A stretch of 64,000 nucleotides of DNA from Gordonia sp049847105 (GTDB lineage: Bacteria; Actinomycetota; Actinomycetes; Mycobacteriales; Mycobacteriaceae). The notes below the pieces were generated by a model. The model was not told the origin of the DNA. It ran no database searches and saw only the letters and a list, made by a program, of their open reading frames with translations. Of the stretch, positions 49,447-57,949 are shown piece by piece. The stretch lies in assembly GCF_049847105.1 (NCBI RefSeq), contig NZ_JBNCNS010000003.1, positions 186,001 through 250,000 of the forward strand, in the 5' to 3' direction. Within the stretch, counting starts at the first letter, position 1. Each line of letters opens with the position of its first letter. The translations under genes were made by a program, and so were the position numbers.

Positions 49447-49575
49447 TCCCTGAGGTGCGAGGAGCGTAGCGACGAGCCACGAAGGGGCGGCTGCGGCAGG
49501 CCCCTTCGTGGCTCGCTTCGCTCGCACCTCAGGGAACGGAGAGGCGGCCCCTCGCACCTCGGGGAGCGGAGCGAC
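49447..49575. repeat. Long inverted repeat between grpE and dnaJ
   Basis: Left arm 49447-49488 (TCCCTGAGGTGCGAGGAGCG...GAAGGGGC) pairs with right arm 49500-49535 (GCCCCTTCGTGGCTCGC...CCTCAGGGA). Pairing is nearly continuous over 36 bp, with a six-base bulge in the left arm. A third partial copy (CCCTCGCACCTCGGGGAGCG) follows at about 49548-49570. The inner GGAGCGTAGCGACGA core is shared with the REP-like clusters elsewhere. Confidence 0.85.
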
Positions 49576-49627
49576 AGCGAAGACAACTACATCCAGACAA
49601 CTGAGACAACGAAGGAGGTGACGTCTG

Positions 49628-50827
49628 GTGGCTCCACAACGTGAGTGGTTGGAACACGACTTCTACAAGGACCTGGGCGTTGCTTCTGACGCTTCGGCTG
49701 AAGAGATCAAGAAGGCCTACCGCAAGCTCGCACGCGAGCTGCACCCGGATGCGAACCCGGGTGACACGGCGGCCGAGGAGCGCTTCAAGCGGGTGTCCGA
49801 AGCCCACAGCGTGCTGTCCGACGCCGAGAAGCGCAAAGAGTACGACGAGACCCGCGCGATGTTCGCCGGTGGGCGATTCCGTGGCGGCGGCAACGGCTTC
49901 CCCGGCGGCTTCCCGGGCGGCGGCACAACCTATACGACGACGACGGGTGGCGCCGACTTCAACATCGGCGACCTGTTCGGCAACGGCGGCGGTACGGCCG
50001 ACTCGGCCGGCGGATTCGGCGACCTCTTCGAGGGACTGTTCAATCGCGGGCCGCGGTCGTCGACGGCGACGCGTCCCAAGCGTGGCAACGACCTCGAGAC
50101 CGAGACCACGCTGACCTTCAAGGATGCCGCGCAGGGCACCACTGTCCCGCTCCGGGTGACCAGCCCGGCGCCGTGCACCACGTGTCACGGCAGCGGGGCA
50201 AAGCCCGGCACGAGCCCACGAGTCTGCCCGAACTGCAACGGTTCCGGATTCGTCAGCCGTAATCAGGGAGCGTTCGGATTCAGCGAACCCTGCCAGGATT
50301 GCCAGGGCACCGGGTCACGTATCGACGACCCCTGCACCGACTGCGACGGCTCCGGCGTGAGGGTTCGTGCGCGGACCATCAACGTCCGCATTCCCGCGGG
50401 CGTGGAAGACGGACAGCGTATTCGGCTCGCGGGCCAAGGCGAGGCGGGTCCTCGCGGCGCGCCGTCGGGAGACCTGTACGTCGTCGTCCATGTACGTTCG
50501 GACAAGGTCTTCACCCGAAGCGGTAATGACCTCAAGGTCCAACTGCCCGTGAGCATCTCGGAGCTGGTCCTGGGCGCCACGGTGTCCGTGCCGACACTCG
50601 ACGGGACGGTCGGGGTGAAGATCCCGGCCAACACGACCGACGGCCGCACACTCCGCGTCCGTGGTCGAGGCGTGCCGAAGCGTTCCGGTGGGGCAGGCGA
50701 TCTCCTGGTCACCGTGAAGGTCGCGGTGCCACCCAAGCTCGACGACGCGGCCGCCGAGGCCATGCGTCGCTACGCCGAGGCCGAGAAGGCCGGCGGCTTC
50801 GATCCGCGCGCCGGGTGGGGGCGATGA
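49628..50827 (+). CDS. dnaJ: Chaperone DnaJ (Hsp40)
   Basis: A 399-residue type I DnaJ: J domain with HPD at 39-41, Gly/Phe-rich linker (about 78-105), four CxxCxGxG zinc repeats (CTTCHGSG, CPNCNGSG, CQDCQGTG, CTDCDGSG) and the C-terminal substrate domains. It stimulates DnaK ATPase and delivers substrates. GTG 49628 follows AGGAGGTG by 8 nt. The stop overlaps the hspR start (ATGA). Confidence 0.97.
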   Translation: MAPQREWLEHDFYKDLGVASDASAEEIKKAYRKLARELHPDANPGDTAAEERFKRVSEAHSVLSDAEKRKEYDETRAMFAGGRFRGGGNGFPGGFPGGGTTYTTTTGGADFNIGDLFGNGGGTADSAGGFGDLFEGLFNRGPRSSTATRPKRGNDLETETTLTFKDAAQGTTVPLRVTSPAPCTTCHGSGAKPGTSPRVCPNCNGSGFVSRNQGAFGFSEPCQDCQGTGSRIDDPCTDCDGSGVRVRARTINVRIPAGVEDGQRIRLAGQGEAGPRGAPSGDLYVVVHVRSDKVFTRSGNDLKVQLPVSISELVLGATVSVPTLDGTVGVKIPANTTDGRTLRVRGRGVPKRSGGAGDLLVTVKVAVPPKLDDAAAEAMRRYAEAEKAGGFDPRAGWGR

Positions 50828-51225
50828 TGATGGCCGGCAAGTTCGAGAGTGAGGGCGGCGCGACCTTCATGATCTCGGTTGCCGCCGAACTCGCCGGCAT
50901 GCACGCTCAGACGTTGCGCACCTACGACCGGCTCGGTCTCGTCACACCCCAGCGCACCAGCGGCGGCGGGCGGCGGTACTCGGCGCGCGACGTCGACTTG
51001 CTCCGCGAGATCCAACGGCTCTCCCAGGAGGAGGGCGTCAACCTCGCAGGAATCAAGCGGATCATCGATCTGAGCAATCAGGTCGACGCTCTGCAACAGC
51101 GGGTGCGCGAACTCCAGACCGAGGTGGACAACATTCCGCACCGCCGCAGCGGCGAGCTCGTGCCGGTCCCGCGCACCAGCGCACTGGTGGTATGGCAGCC
51201 GCGTCGCAAGCGCAAAGCCGACTGA
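50824..51225 (+). CDS. hspR: Heat-shock repressor HspR (MerR family)
   Basis: A 133-residue MerR-type repressor: MISVAAELAGMHAQTLRTYDRLGLVTPQRTSGGGRRYS-type HTH in residues about 16-55, then a helical dimerisation segment. HspR binds HAIR sites, often with DnaK as corepressor. ATG 50824 overlaps the dnaJ stop; ATG codons at 50827 and 50830 are alternatives. Candidate targets in the window are the dnaK operon itself and lon. Confidence 0.95.
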   Translation: MMMAGKFESEGGATFMISVAAELAGMHAQTLRTYDRLGLVTPQRTSGGGRRYSARDVDLLREIQRLSQEEGVNLAGIKRIIDLSNQVDALQQRVRELQTEVDNIPHRRSGELVPVPRTSALVVWQPRRKRKAD

Positions 51226-51288
51226 TCGCCGTCGGGAACCACCCGCTACCCTGACTCCCGACAACGTCGCCGGAGACAGGACAGGACC

Positions 51289-52428
51289 ATGGCCGAGACG
51301 CAGAGCACCCGCACCCAGGGCAGCTCGATCTCGGCCGGCTCGGTGCTCGGCATCTCCGTCATCGAAGACCAGATCGTCTCGGTCGTGCGCGGTGCCGACG
51401 GCGAGATCGTCGCGAGCAATCTGGTCGATCTCTCCGACCCTTCGGCGCAGAGCGCGCAGACCGCCATCCATGAGCTGGTCGACTCCGTGCCGTACGACAT
51501 CGACCGGATCGGCATCGCGTGTGCGCGACCGGCCACCCAGAGCTATCTGCAGGCGAACCTCTCGCCCGGGACGTCACGTCCGGGTTGGTACGAGAAGGTC
51601 GCGGTCACCGACATGCCCGCCGCGCTCGCCGAGGTTGCGCGGGGCGCAGCCGGCGTCCGCGGCATCATCGCCGTCGTCGATCTGGATCGGACCGCCGTCC
51701 CGTCGCCGGGCTCGTCCGTGGTGACGCTGGACTCGGCGACCGGCGAGGTGCTCGGGACCGCGGAGTTCGCCTACGGTTCGCCAGGACCCGTGACCGATCC
51801 GGCACACGCCACCTCGGTCGCAGAGGCCGTGATCGCGGCGCCCGGCGGATCGTCGGTGACGTCGGTGCTGTGCACCGGACCGGGCGCCGACGTGCCCGGT
51901 GCGGTAGCTGCATTGGGTTACGCATTGGCTCGCCCGGTGGCCGCTGCCGACCAGCCGGCCTTGTCCTCCGCGGTGGGCGCTGCGATCCTGGCGTTGCGGC
52001 CCGGAGCGGTGCCGCGCGGTTCGTCGAATCGCCGTTGGTGGCTGATCGGCGCAGCGATGGCCGGTGCCCTGGTGCTCGGTGCGATCGCAGCGTCGGCGGT
52101 CTTCGCGGGCGTCGACGCAACCGAGGAGAAGGCGCCGACCACGACGACGGTGACTGCTGCGCCCTCGACCATCACCGTCACCTCGACGGCGCAGCCGACC
52201 ACGGAGACCCAGACCGCCGTCGAGACCTCGACGGTGACCCGGGATCGGGAGACGGTCACCAAAACGACCACCGAGACGGAGTCGGCGTCGGACCCGGCCA
52301 CGGTCACCGAGACGGAGACCGAGACCGAGACCACGACCGAGACCAGGTTCGGCGGTGGTGGCGAGGCCTCCGCGAACAAGTGGGCGCCACGGGCTTCGAA
52401 GCACACGAAGGACAAGCCCAGCCGGTGA
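51289..52428 (+). CDS. Membrane protein with actin-like N-terminus and Thr-rich tail
   Basis: A 379-residue protein. Residues 18-235 have a repeated beta-strand pattern (VLGISVIEDQIVSVVRGADGEIV; IAVVDLDRT; ATGEVLGTAEF) that recalls the ASKHA/DUF7159-like proteins of mycolata. One membrane helix lies at about 248-270, followed by a long extracytoplasmic tail rich in Thr/Val/Glu (TVTETETETETTTETRF) ending in basic residues. Function unknown. It follows hspR by 63 nt in the same direction and may be cotranscribed. Confidence 0.8.
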   Translation: MAETQSTRTQGSSISAGSVLGISVIEDQIVSVVRGADGEIVASNLVDLSDPSAQSAQTAIHELVDSVPYDIDRIGIACARPATQSYLQANLSPGTSRPGWYEKVAVTDMPAALAEVARGAAGVRGIIAVVDLDRTAVPSPGSSVVTLDSATGEVLGTAEFAYGSPGPVTDPAHATSVAEAVIAAPGGSSVTSVLCTGPGADVPGAVAALGYALARPVAAADQPALSSAVGAAILALRPGAVPRGSSNRRWWLIGAAMAGALVLGAIAASAVFAGVDATEEKAPTTTTVTAAPSTITVTSTAQPTTETQTAVETSTVTRDRETVTKTTTETESASDPATVTETETETETTTETRFGGGGEASANKWAPRASKHTKDKPSR

Positions 52429-52461
52429 ACGGACCCGGGTCGGCGGCGCGGATGACCGCGC

Positions 52462-53613
52462 TCAGGTCACCGGATCGTGTTGAATCCGGCTCGCCGGGAC
52501 GCCCGCGATCAGCAGCCGCCGCCGCGTCGCCTCGATCATCTGGGCTGAACCCGCGATGAGGACCTGACGGTCATCCCAGGGACCGGTCTGGGCCACCGCA
52601 TCTCCCAGCGTGCCGATGATGTGCTCGATGCCGAGGGCTTCCGGCGTCGCCGTCGAGGTGATCCACCACGGGTCGCTGGTCTCCTCCGACACGGCGGTGA
52701 CGGTCAGCCACGGATTGGTGCCGGCGATGCGGCGCAGCACGGCAAGGTCGTAGTGCTCACCGGGATGACGCATCCCGTAGAAGATGTGCGTCGGCGGCGA
52801 GTCCGCTCGCTTCGACATCTCGATGAGCAGCGCCCGCAGCGGCGCGAGACCGGTGCCGCCCGCCACCATGAGCACCTTTTGATCACGCTCGACATGTAAA
52901 GTTCCGTGGCCTTGCGCGAAATACCAGGTGTCACCGCTCCGGGTCTCCCCGACGATCGCAGAACTGACCGTTCCACCGGCCACCGCGCGCACATGGAATT
53001 CCAGTTCACCGGCGGGGTTCGGCGGAATGGCAGGGGACAGGTTCCGCCACATCCGAGGTCGCTGCGGGATCTGCACCTCCAGGTACTGCCCGACGACGAA
53101 GCGCAACGGTGCCTTGGTGATCAGGCGAACCACCGCCAGGTCACGGGTGATCCGGAACTTCTCCACCACCTCGGCCGACCACAACGCGGGATGCGGGGCC
53201 GTCTCGGCCGCACCACGCATGACACCCGTGGTCAGCATCATCGCCTGCGTCACGGTCTGCGCGGATTCGTCGTCCCAGTAGTCGCCGAGCACCGATGCGA
53301 ACTCGGCGATCAAAGCCTGATAGATGATGCCGTAATGCTCGGGCCGCACGCCGAACTTGCGATGGTCCCGACCGAGTTGTGCAAGGAACTCGATCAGTTC
53401 GTCGTGTCCGTCCTCGCGTGGCACCACGTCGAGGACGTGGTCGATGACGTGATAGAACGCATCCCGCTGTCCCGCCATCACCGCAGGAAAGAGCTCGCGG
53501 AGGTCGGGATCGATGGCAAACATCCTGGTGTAGACGTTTGCGGAGAATCGATCGGGATCGCGCCCGATCACCGTGCGTAGGTGATGGAGCGTATGCCGTG
53601 AGTGGCTGGGCAC
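52462..53613 (-). CDS. Flavohaemoglobin, type II (Hmp-like)
   Basis: A 383-residue fusion of a globin (about 1-140, proximal His in DHRKFGV) and a ferredoxin-reductase module (about 150-383) with FAD and NAD parts (VAGGTGLAPLRAL). The usual FAD-binding RxYS is RNLS (MWRNLSPA), a feature of mycobacterial type II flavohaemoglobins. Those are reported to lack typical NO dioxygenase activity and to oxidise D-lactate. The homologue Rv0385 lies in the same broad region of the M. tuberculosis genome. GTG 53613 follows AGGTGA. Confidence 0.88.
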   Translation of the reverse strand: MPSHSRHTLHHLRTVIGRDPDRFSANVYTRMFAIDPDLRELFPAVMAGQRDAFYHVIDHVLDVVPREDGHDELIEFLAQLGRDHRKFGVRPEHYGIIYQALIAEFASVLGDYWDDESAQTVTQAMMLTTGVMRGAAETAPHPALWSAEVVEKFRITRDLAVVRLITKAPLRFVVGQYLEVQIPQRPRMWRNLSPAIPPNPAGELEFHVRAVAGGTVSSAIVGETRSGDTWYFAQGHGTLHVERDQKVLMVAGGTGLAPLRALLIEMSKRADSPPTHIFYGMRHPGEHYDLAVLRRIAGTNPWLTVTAVSEETSDPWWITSTATPEALGIEHIIGTLGDAVAQTGPWDDRQVLIAGSAQMIEATRRRLLIAGVPASRIQHDPVT

Positions 53614-53748
53614 GTCGTGGGGTCACCTCCCTGTACCGGTACCGCGGATTTTCCCGCCCAAGACTAATCACCCTAGCGGTCGTTCGACGAGGACTGATGA
53701 TCCATCATTCGATGTCGGGTTCGCGCAGTGTGTGGCAGGCTCAGTGAT

Positions 53749-54876
53749 GTGAGCTCGCTCGATGGCGTGGTGCCGGGCATAGTCGATGCCCATCTGCACC
53801 AGTGGAATCCGCGGAGCACGCCCTGGGCGGCCAATCGACTGTCGCGGCTCTACAGTTTCCTTCCCGCCTTCGGTGATCGTATTTTTCCGATGGTGGTGTC
53901 GCAGGCCGACCGGGAGTACGTGCTCACACCGAGCACCGTGGCCCGGGTGTACGAACCCCTGCAGTATCTGGCCGATGCGGCGGCCGTCCGCACCGTCGCC
54001 GGGGTCCGGGTCGAGACGGTTGTGCACATGGAGTCGCATTGGCGCCGCGACGGCACCGTTGGCCGGACCGACACTCCGGCGGGGCGTTCGGCCGTGGATG
54101 AGACCCGGTACGTCACCAAGCTCCCGTTCGGGGTCGGCCAGTCGCCCGAGTTGGGCGCCATCGTGGCGCACGCCGATCCGCGCGCCGAGATGTTCGCGGA
54201 ATTGCTCGACGAGCACGCGGCGCTCACCGACCGCCTGCGTGGGGTCCGCTGGATCACCACCCGGCACCCCGATCCACGGATCCGTAACGGCGCTGACGCT
54301 GACGGGATTCTCGCCTCGACGTCGTTCCTCCGCGGATTCGCCGAGGTCGCCGAACGTGGCCTCGTGTTCGACGCGTTTGTCTATTCGCACCAGCTGTACG
54401 ACGTGGTGACGCTCGCGCGGGAGTATCCGGAGGCGACCATCGTGGTCGACCATCTCGGGACGCCGGTCGGGGTGTTCGGTCCGGTCGGTGCGCGGACCGG
54501 CGCGACCGCCGGCGCCCGAGCCGACATCCTGCGCCTGTGGCGGGAGCGGATGACCACGCTGGCAGCGTGTCCCAACGTGGTGGTCAAGCTGTCCGGTCTC
54601 GGGCTGCCGGTCCTGGGCTACGGCCGGGAGCGGTGGGGCAACATCGGGAGCCGCGGCACCCTCGCGGAGATGGTCGGCCCCCTGGTCGAACACGTCTTCG
54701 GACATTTCGGCCCCGACCGGTTGATCTTCGGCTCAAACTTCCCGATCGACAAGCCCAACACCGCACTCGACATGGTGATCGGTGCACTCATCGATCTGCT
54801 CGAGCCCCAGGGCGGGGACTACGTGTTGCGGAAGGTCTTCCGTGACAACGCGATGCGGGTCTACGGGATCGGGTAG
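53749..54876 (+). CDS. Amidohydrolase family 2 protein
   Basis: A 375-residue TIM-barrel hydrolase of the COG3618 lactonase/amidohydrolase-2 group. Metal-site segments are VDAHLHQW (12-19), VVDHLG and FGSNFPID near the C-terminus. Members hydrolyse lactones or decarboxylate aromatic acids; substrate unknown. GTG 53749 chosen. Terminated by a shared hairpin with the convergent kinase gene. Confidence 0.85.
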   Translation: MSSLDGVVPGIVDAHLHQWNPRSTPWAANRLSRLYSFLPAFGDRIFPMVVSQADREYVLTPSTVARVYEPLQYLADAAAVRTVAGVRVETVVHMESHWRRDGTVGRTDTPAGRSAVDETRYVTKLPFGVGQSPELGAIVAHADPRAEMFAELLDEHAALTDRLRGVRWITTRHPDPRIRNGADADGILASTSFLRGFAEVAERGLVFDAFVYSHQLYDVVTLAREYPEATIVVDHLGTPVGVFGPVGARTGATAGARADILRLWRERMTTLAACPNVVVKLSGLGLPVLGYGRERWGNIGSRGTLAEMVGPLVEHVFGHFGPDRLIFGSNFPIDKPNTALDMVIGALIDLLEPQGGDYVLRKVFRDNAMRVYGIG

Positions 54877-54887
54877 CGCCCGCCGAT

Positions 54888-54930
54888 TTTGTAGCATAAA
54901 CCCGCGGTACCCGCGGATTTCTACTACAAA
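54888..54930. terminator. Bidirectional terminator between amidohydrolase and kinase genes
   Basis: TTTGTAG (54888-54894) pairs with CTACAAA (54924-54930), enclosing CCGCGGTACCCGCGG. The A/T-rich outer arms give T-stretches on both strands. It overlaps the kinase stop codon. Confidence 0.65.
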
Positions 54931-55871
54931 GTTCGACGCCACGGCCAGCGCCGCTGCGGGGCTCCGGCCGGCACCGGGATATCTCGCAGCGCTCGTTTCA
55001 CGATGTCGGTGAACTCGCTGCACGACTCGTACCGCTTGCAAGGGTCCTTCGCCAGCGCCTTGGTGAACACCGAGTCGAGCGCCGAGGGCAGCCAGGGGCG
55101 AGCTCTGGTCAGCGGTGGGACCGGATCGTGCAGGTGAGCGTGAGTGATGGCAAAAGCCGTCGCTCGCTGGAAGGGTGGATCGCCGGTCAGTAGTTCGAAC
55201 AGGCTGGCGGCCAACGCGTATTGATCTGTCGCCGGTGAGAGACGTTGAGCGGTGAGTAATTCCGGCGAGGCATAGGCGATCGATCCTTGGACTCGGCCGT
55301 TACGCGCAAGCGGCCGGGCGTCGTCGAGCAACTGGGCGATACCGAAATCCGTGAGGACCGCATGGACATCGTCGGAAGGTGCTGAAACCATGATGTTGGC
55401 GGGCTTGACATCTCGGTGCAGAACCTCGCGGGCGTGGGCGAAATCGAGTGCCTCGGCGATCTGCGCGCCGATCTTCGCGATCGTCGTGATGTCGGGCTCG
55501 GCGGGGCGATGGGCGATCAGATCGCCGGCCGACACCCCGCCGATGTACTCCATCGCCATCCACAGAACACCTGGGGCAGTGTGCTTGTCGTCCACCGGGA
55601 GCGGATCCATCTCCCCGCGTGCGTACATCTTGACGATGTGGGCGTGCTGCAGCCGAGATGCGATGGTGAACTCGCGATCGAACCGTTCGCGAACCCGTTG
55701 CCGGTCGTTGGGCCCGGTGTGAAGCACCTTGAGTGCGACCGGATCGGTGTCACCATCGCGGTGTGCACGGTATACCTCGGCGCTGCTGCCGCTGCCGAGG
55801 AGCGCATCGATGGTGTAGCCGGCCACCAAGTCGCCGGCCCCCAGCACCGTAAAGTCGCTCACCCAGCTCAT
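54924..55871 (-). CDS. Soluble Ser/Thr protein kinase
   Basis: A 315-residue Hanks-type kinase. It has a glycine loop LGSGSSAEVY, Lys48 (VALKVL), catalytic HRDVKPAN (Asp154), DFG and a YASPELL activation segment end. There is no membrane helix or sensor domain, so unlike PknA/B it is cytosolic. ATG 55871. It is divergent from an FAD-linked oxidase gene with only 31 nt between. Targets unknown. Confidence 0.92.
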   Translation of the reverse strand: MSWVSDFTVLGAGDLVAGYTIDALLGSGSSAEVYRAHRDGDTDPVALKVLHTGPNDRQRVRERFDREFTIASRLQHAHIVKMYARGEMDPLPVDDKHTAPGVLWMAMEYIGGVSAGDLIAHRPAEPDITTIAKIGAQIAEALDFAHAREVLHRDVKPANIMVSAPSDDVHAVLTDFGIAQLLDDARPLARNGRVQGSIAYASPELLTAQRLSPATDQYALAASLFELLTGDPPFQRATAFAITHAHLHDPVPPLTRARPWLPSALDSVFTKALAKDPCKRYESCSEFTDIVKRALRDIPVPAGAPQRRWPWRRTL

Positions 55872-55902
55872 TCTGCCGCGTCGTCGGACCTATGGTTGAC
55901 AC

Positions 55903-57309
55903 ATGACCCGAATGACCGAGCCCGCCTCGTCCGGTCCAGGCGCCCGAACGGTTGCCACGGACTCCCTCGTCGCCGCGCTGCCGATCGGCATGGTGGTCAC
56001 CGACCTCGACATCCTCGCTGCATATCGGCAGGATCGTGCGCAGGATCCGCAGGCCGGGACGCCGATGGCACTGATCCGCCCGACGACCACCGAGCAGGTG
56101 CAGATCGCGGTGCGCTGGTGTGGTGAGCACGGCATCCCTCTCATCACCCGCGGGGCCGGGACCAGCTTGTCCGGCGGTTCGACAGCGGTCGACGAGGCGG
56201 TGATGATCTCGACGGAAAAGATGCGCGAGCTCGCCGTGGACACCGCGACGCGGACCGCGGTGGTACAGCCGGGGCTGTTCAACTCCGAGGTGAAGGCGGC
56301 CGCCGCGGCCAACGGTCTCTGGTATCCGCCGGACCCGTCGTCGTTTGAGATCTGCTCGATCGGCGGGAACGTCGCCACCAATGCCGGTGGTCTGTGCTGT
56401 GTGAAATACGGCGTGACCACCGACTACGTGCTCGGCCTCGAGGTGGTGCTCGCCGATGGTCGCGCGGTGCGGCTCGGCGGCATGCAGCTGAAGGACTCCG
56501 CCGGACTGTCACTGACCAAACTGTTCGTCGGCAGCGAAGGGCTGCTCGGCATCATCACCGAGGTCACCCTGCGCCTGCTGCCGCCGCAGGCGCCGGCCTC
56601 CACCGTCGTGGGAACCTTCGCGTCGGTCCACGAGGCCAGCCAGGCAGTCCTGGCGATCACGTCGCAGATCCGGCCGGCGATGCTCGAGTTCATGGACTCG
56701 GTCTCCATCAACGCCGTGGAGGACATGCTGCGGATGGGGCTGGACCGGGAGGCCGGCGCGCTTCTGGTGGCCCAGTCGGATGCTCCGGGGCCGGCCGGAG
56801 CAGCCGAGGTGGAGATCATCTCGCAGGCGTTCGAAGTTCACGGCGCAAGCGAGGTGTTCGCCACCGACGACCCGCAGGAGGGCGAGGCCTTCACCGCGGC
56901 CCGTCGTGCCGCGATTCCCGCCGTCGAGAAGATCGGGTCGCTTCTGCTCGAGGATGTCGGGGTGCCGCTCCCGCAGTTACCCGCGTTGATCGACGGCGTT
57001 GGAACGATCGCCGCCGACAACCGCGTGCTGATCTCGGTGATCGCTCATGCCGGCGACGGCAACACGCATCCGCTGATCGTCTTCGACCCGGCAGACACCG
57101 ACGAGGCCGCCCGCGCGCAGCAGGCCTTCGGCCAGATCATGGATCTGGCGATCTCCCTCGGTGGCACCATCACGGGCGAACACGGCGTCGGTAGGCTCAA
57201 GAAGAACTGGCTACCGGATCAGGTCGGCCCTGACGTCATGGACCTCACCGCGACCATCAAACGTGCGCTCGATCCCCAGGGCCTGTTGAATCCCGGAGTG
57301 ATGCTGTAG
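55903..57309 (+). CDS. FAD-linked oxidase (GlcD / D-lactate dehydrogenase type)
   Basis: A 468-residue flavoenzyme of the vanillyl-alcohol-oxidase superfamily: FAD_4 domain with RGAGTSLSGG (about 82-91) and FEICSIGGNVATNAGG (about 146-161), and a C-terminal domain with HAGDGNTHP and GEHGVG. It should oxidise a 2-hydroxyacid such as glycolate or D-lactate. ATG 55903 has no ribosome site and may be leaderless. A D-lactate role could complement the type II flavohaemoglobin 2.3 kb away (inference). Confidence 0.9.
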   Translation: MTRMTEPASSGPGARTVATDSLVAALPIGMVVTDLDILAAYRQDRAQDPQAGTPMALIRPTTTEQVQIAVRWCGEHGIPLITRGAGTSLSGGSTAVDEAVMISTEKMRELAVDTATRTAVVQPGLFNSEVKAAAAANGLWYPPDPSSFEICSIGGNVATNAGGLCCVKYGVTTDYVLGLEVVLADGRAVRLGGMQLKDSAGLSLTKLFVGSEGLLGIITEVTLRLLPPQAPASTVVGTFASVHEASQAVLAITSQIRPAMLEFMDSVSINAVEDMLRMGLDREAGALLVAQSDAPGPAGAAEVEIISQAFEVHGASEVFATDDPQEGEAFTAARRAAIPAVEKIGSLLLEDVGVPLPQLPALIDGVGTIAADNRVLISVIAHAGDGNTHPLIVFDPADTDEAARAQQAFGQIMDLAISLGGTITGEHGVGRLKKNWLPDQVGPDVMDLTATIKRALDPQGLLNPGVML

Positions 57310-57324
57310 TCGCTCAGGGACAGG

Positions 57325-57392
57325 TCCCGCTCAGCCATTCCGTTCCCGCTCATCCTGCCGGGTGCGCGGGAACGGAATCGGTGAGCGGGAAT
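57325..57392. repeat. 68-bp hairpin repeat, copy 1
   Basis: TCCCGCTCAGCCATTCCGTT...GGTGAGCGGGAAT: arms around a CATCCTGCCGGGTG centre fold into a hairpin. Second copy at 57873-57940, on the other side of the DUF1330 gene, in the same orientation. Confidence 0.8.
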
Positions 57393-57400
57393 CGGGAAGG

Positions 57401-57835
57401 CTACGCGGACGTCGCGATCAGCCGCGAGTCCGCGATCGCCGCGGTGCGATGGCGAGCGATGAATTGGTAGTCAGGAGTGGTGACCATCTGCCGGAACGCG
57501 TTCGGGTTGGGGTAGCGGACCACCAGGATCGAATCCCAGCGCTCGTCGTCGGGACCGATCACGGTGGGTCCACAATCGCCGTGCAGCACCACCTCCGCGC
57601 CGGTCTTGTCGAGGTGTGCCGTGGCCGCCTTGGTGTACAGACGGTAGGCCTCGGCGCCGGAGATCGGCTGTGCGGGCGCGAGGTCGTCGGCCTGCGAATA
57701 GTCGGCGACATCGCGGAACCGGAGCAGGTTGAGCATGGTGACGGGTTGGTCGGCCGGTAGCTCGGACAGCTGCCCGAACTGGCCCTTGCGTGGGTCGACG
57801 GCGCGGCGGTCGGTGGGTGGGAGTTCGGTGCTCAT
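57401..57835 (-). CDS. DUF1330 family protein
   Basis: A 144-residue protein with the dimeric alpha/beta-barrel DUF1330 pattern (PVTMLNLLRFRDVADY; GAEAYRLYTKAA; WDSILVVRYPNPNAFRQMVTTPDYQFIARHRTAAI). Biochemical role unknown. ATG 57835 follows GGAGG by 6 nt. It is flanked on both sides by copies of a 68-bp hairpin repeat. Confidence 0.88.
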   Translation of the reverse strand: MSTELPPTDRRAVDPRKGQFGQLSELPADQPVTMLNLLRFRDVADYSQADDLAPAQPISGAEAYRLYTKAATAHLDKTGAEVVLHGDCGPTVIGPDDERWDSILVVRYPNPNAFRQMVTTPDYQFIARHRTAAIADSRLIATSA

Positions 57836-57872
57836 GGGACGCCTCCGTGGGTCGGGTGGTTTCGGTCGGCGT

Positions 57873-57940
57873 TCCCGCTCACCCATTCCGGTCCCGCGCA
57901 TCCTGCGGGATGAGCGGGAACGAGATCGGTGAGCGAGAAT
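57873..57940. repeat. 68-bp hairpin repeat, copy 2
   Basis: TCCCGCTCACCCATTCCGGT...GGTGAGCGAGAAT, same length and orientation as copy 1 (57325-57392) with roughly ten substitutions, between the AidB and DUF1330 genes. Confidence 0.8.
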
Positions 57941-57949
57941 GGTCGCGGG

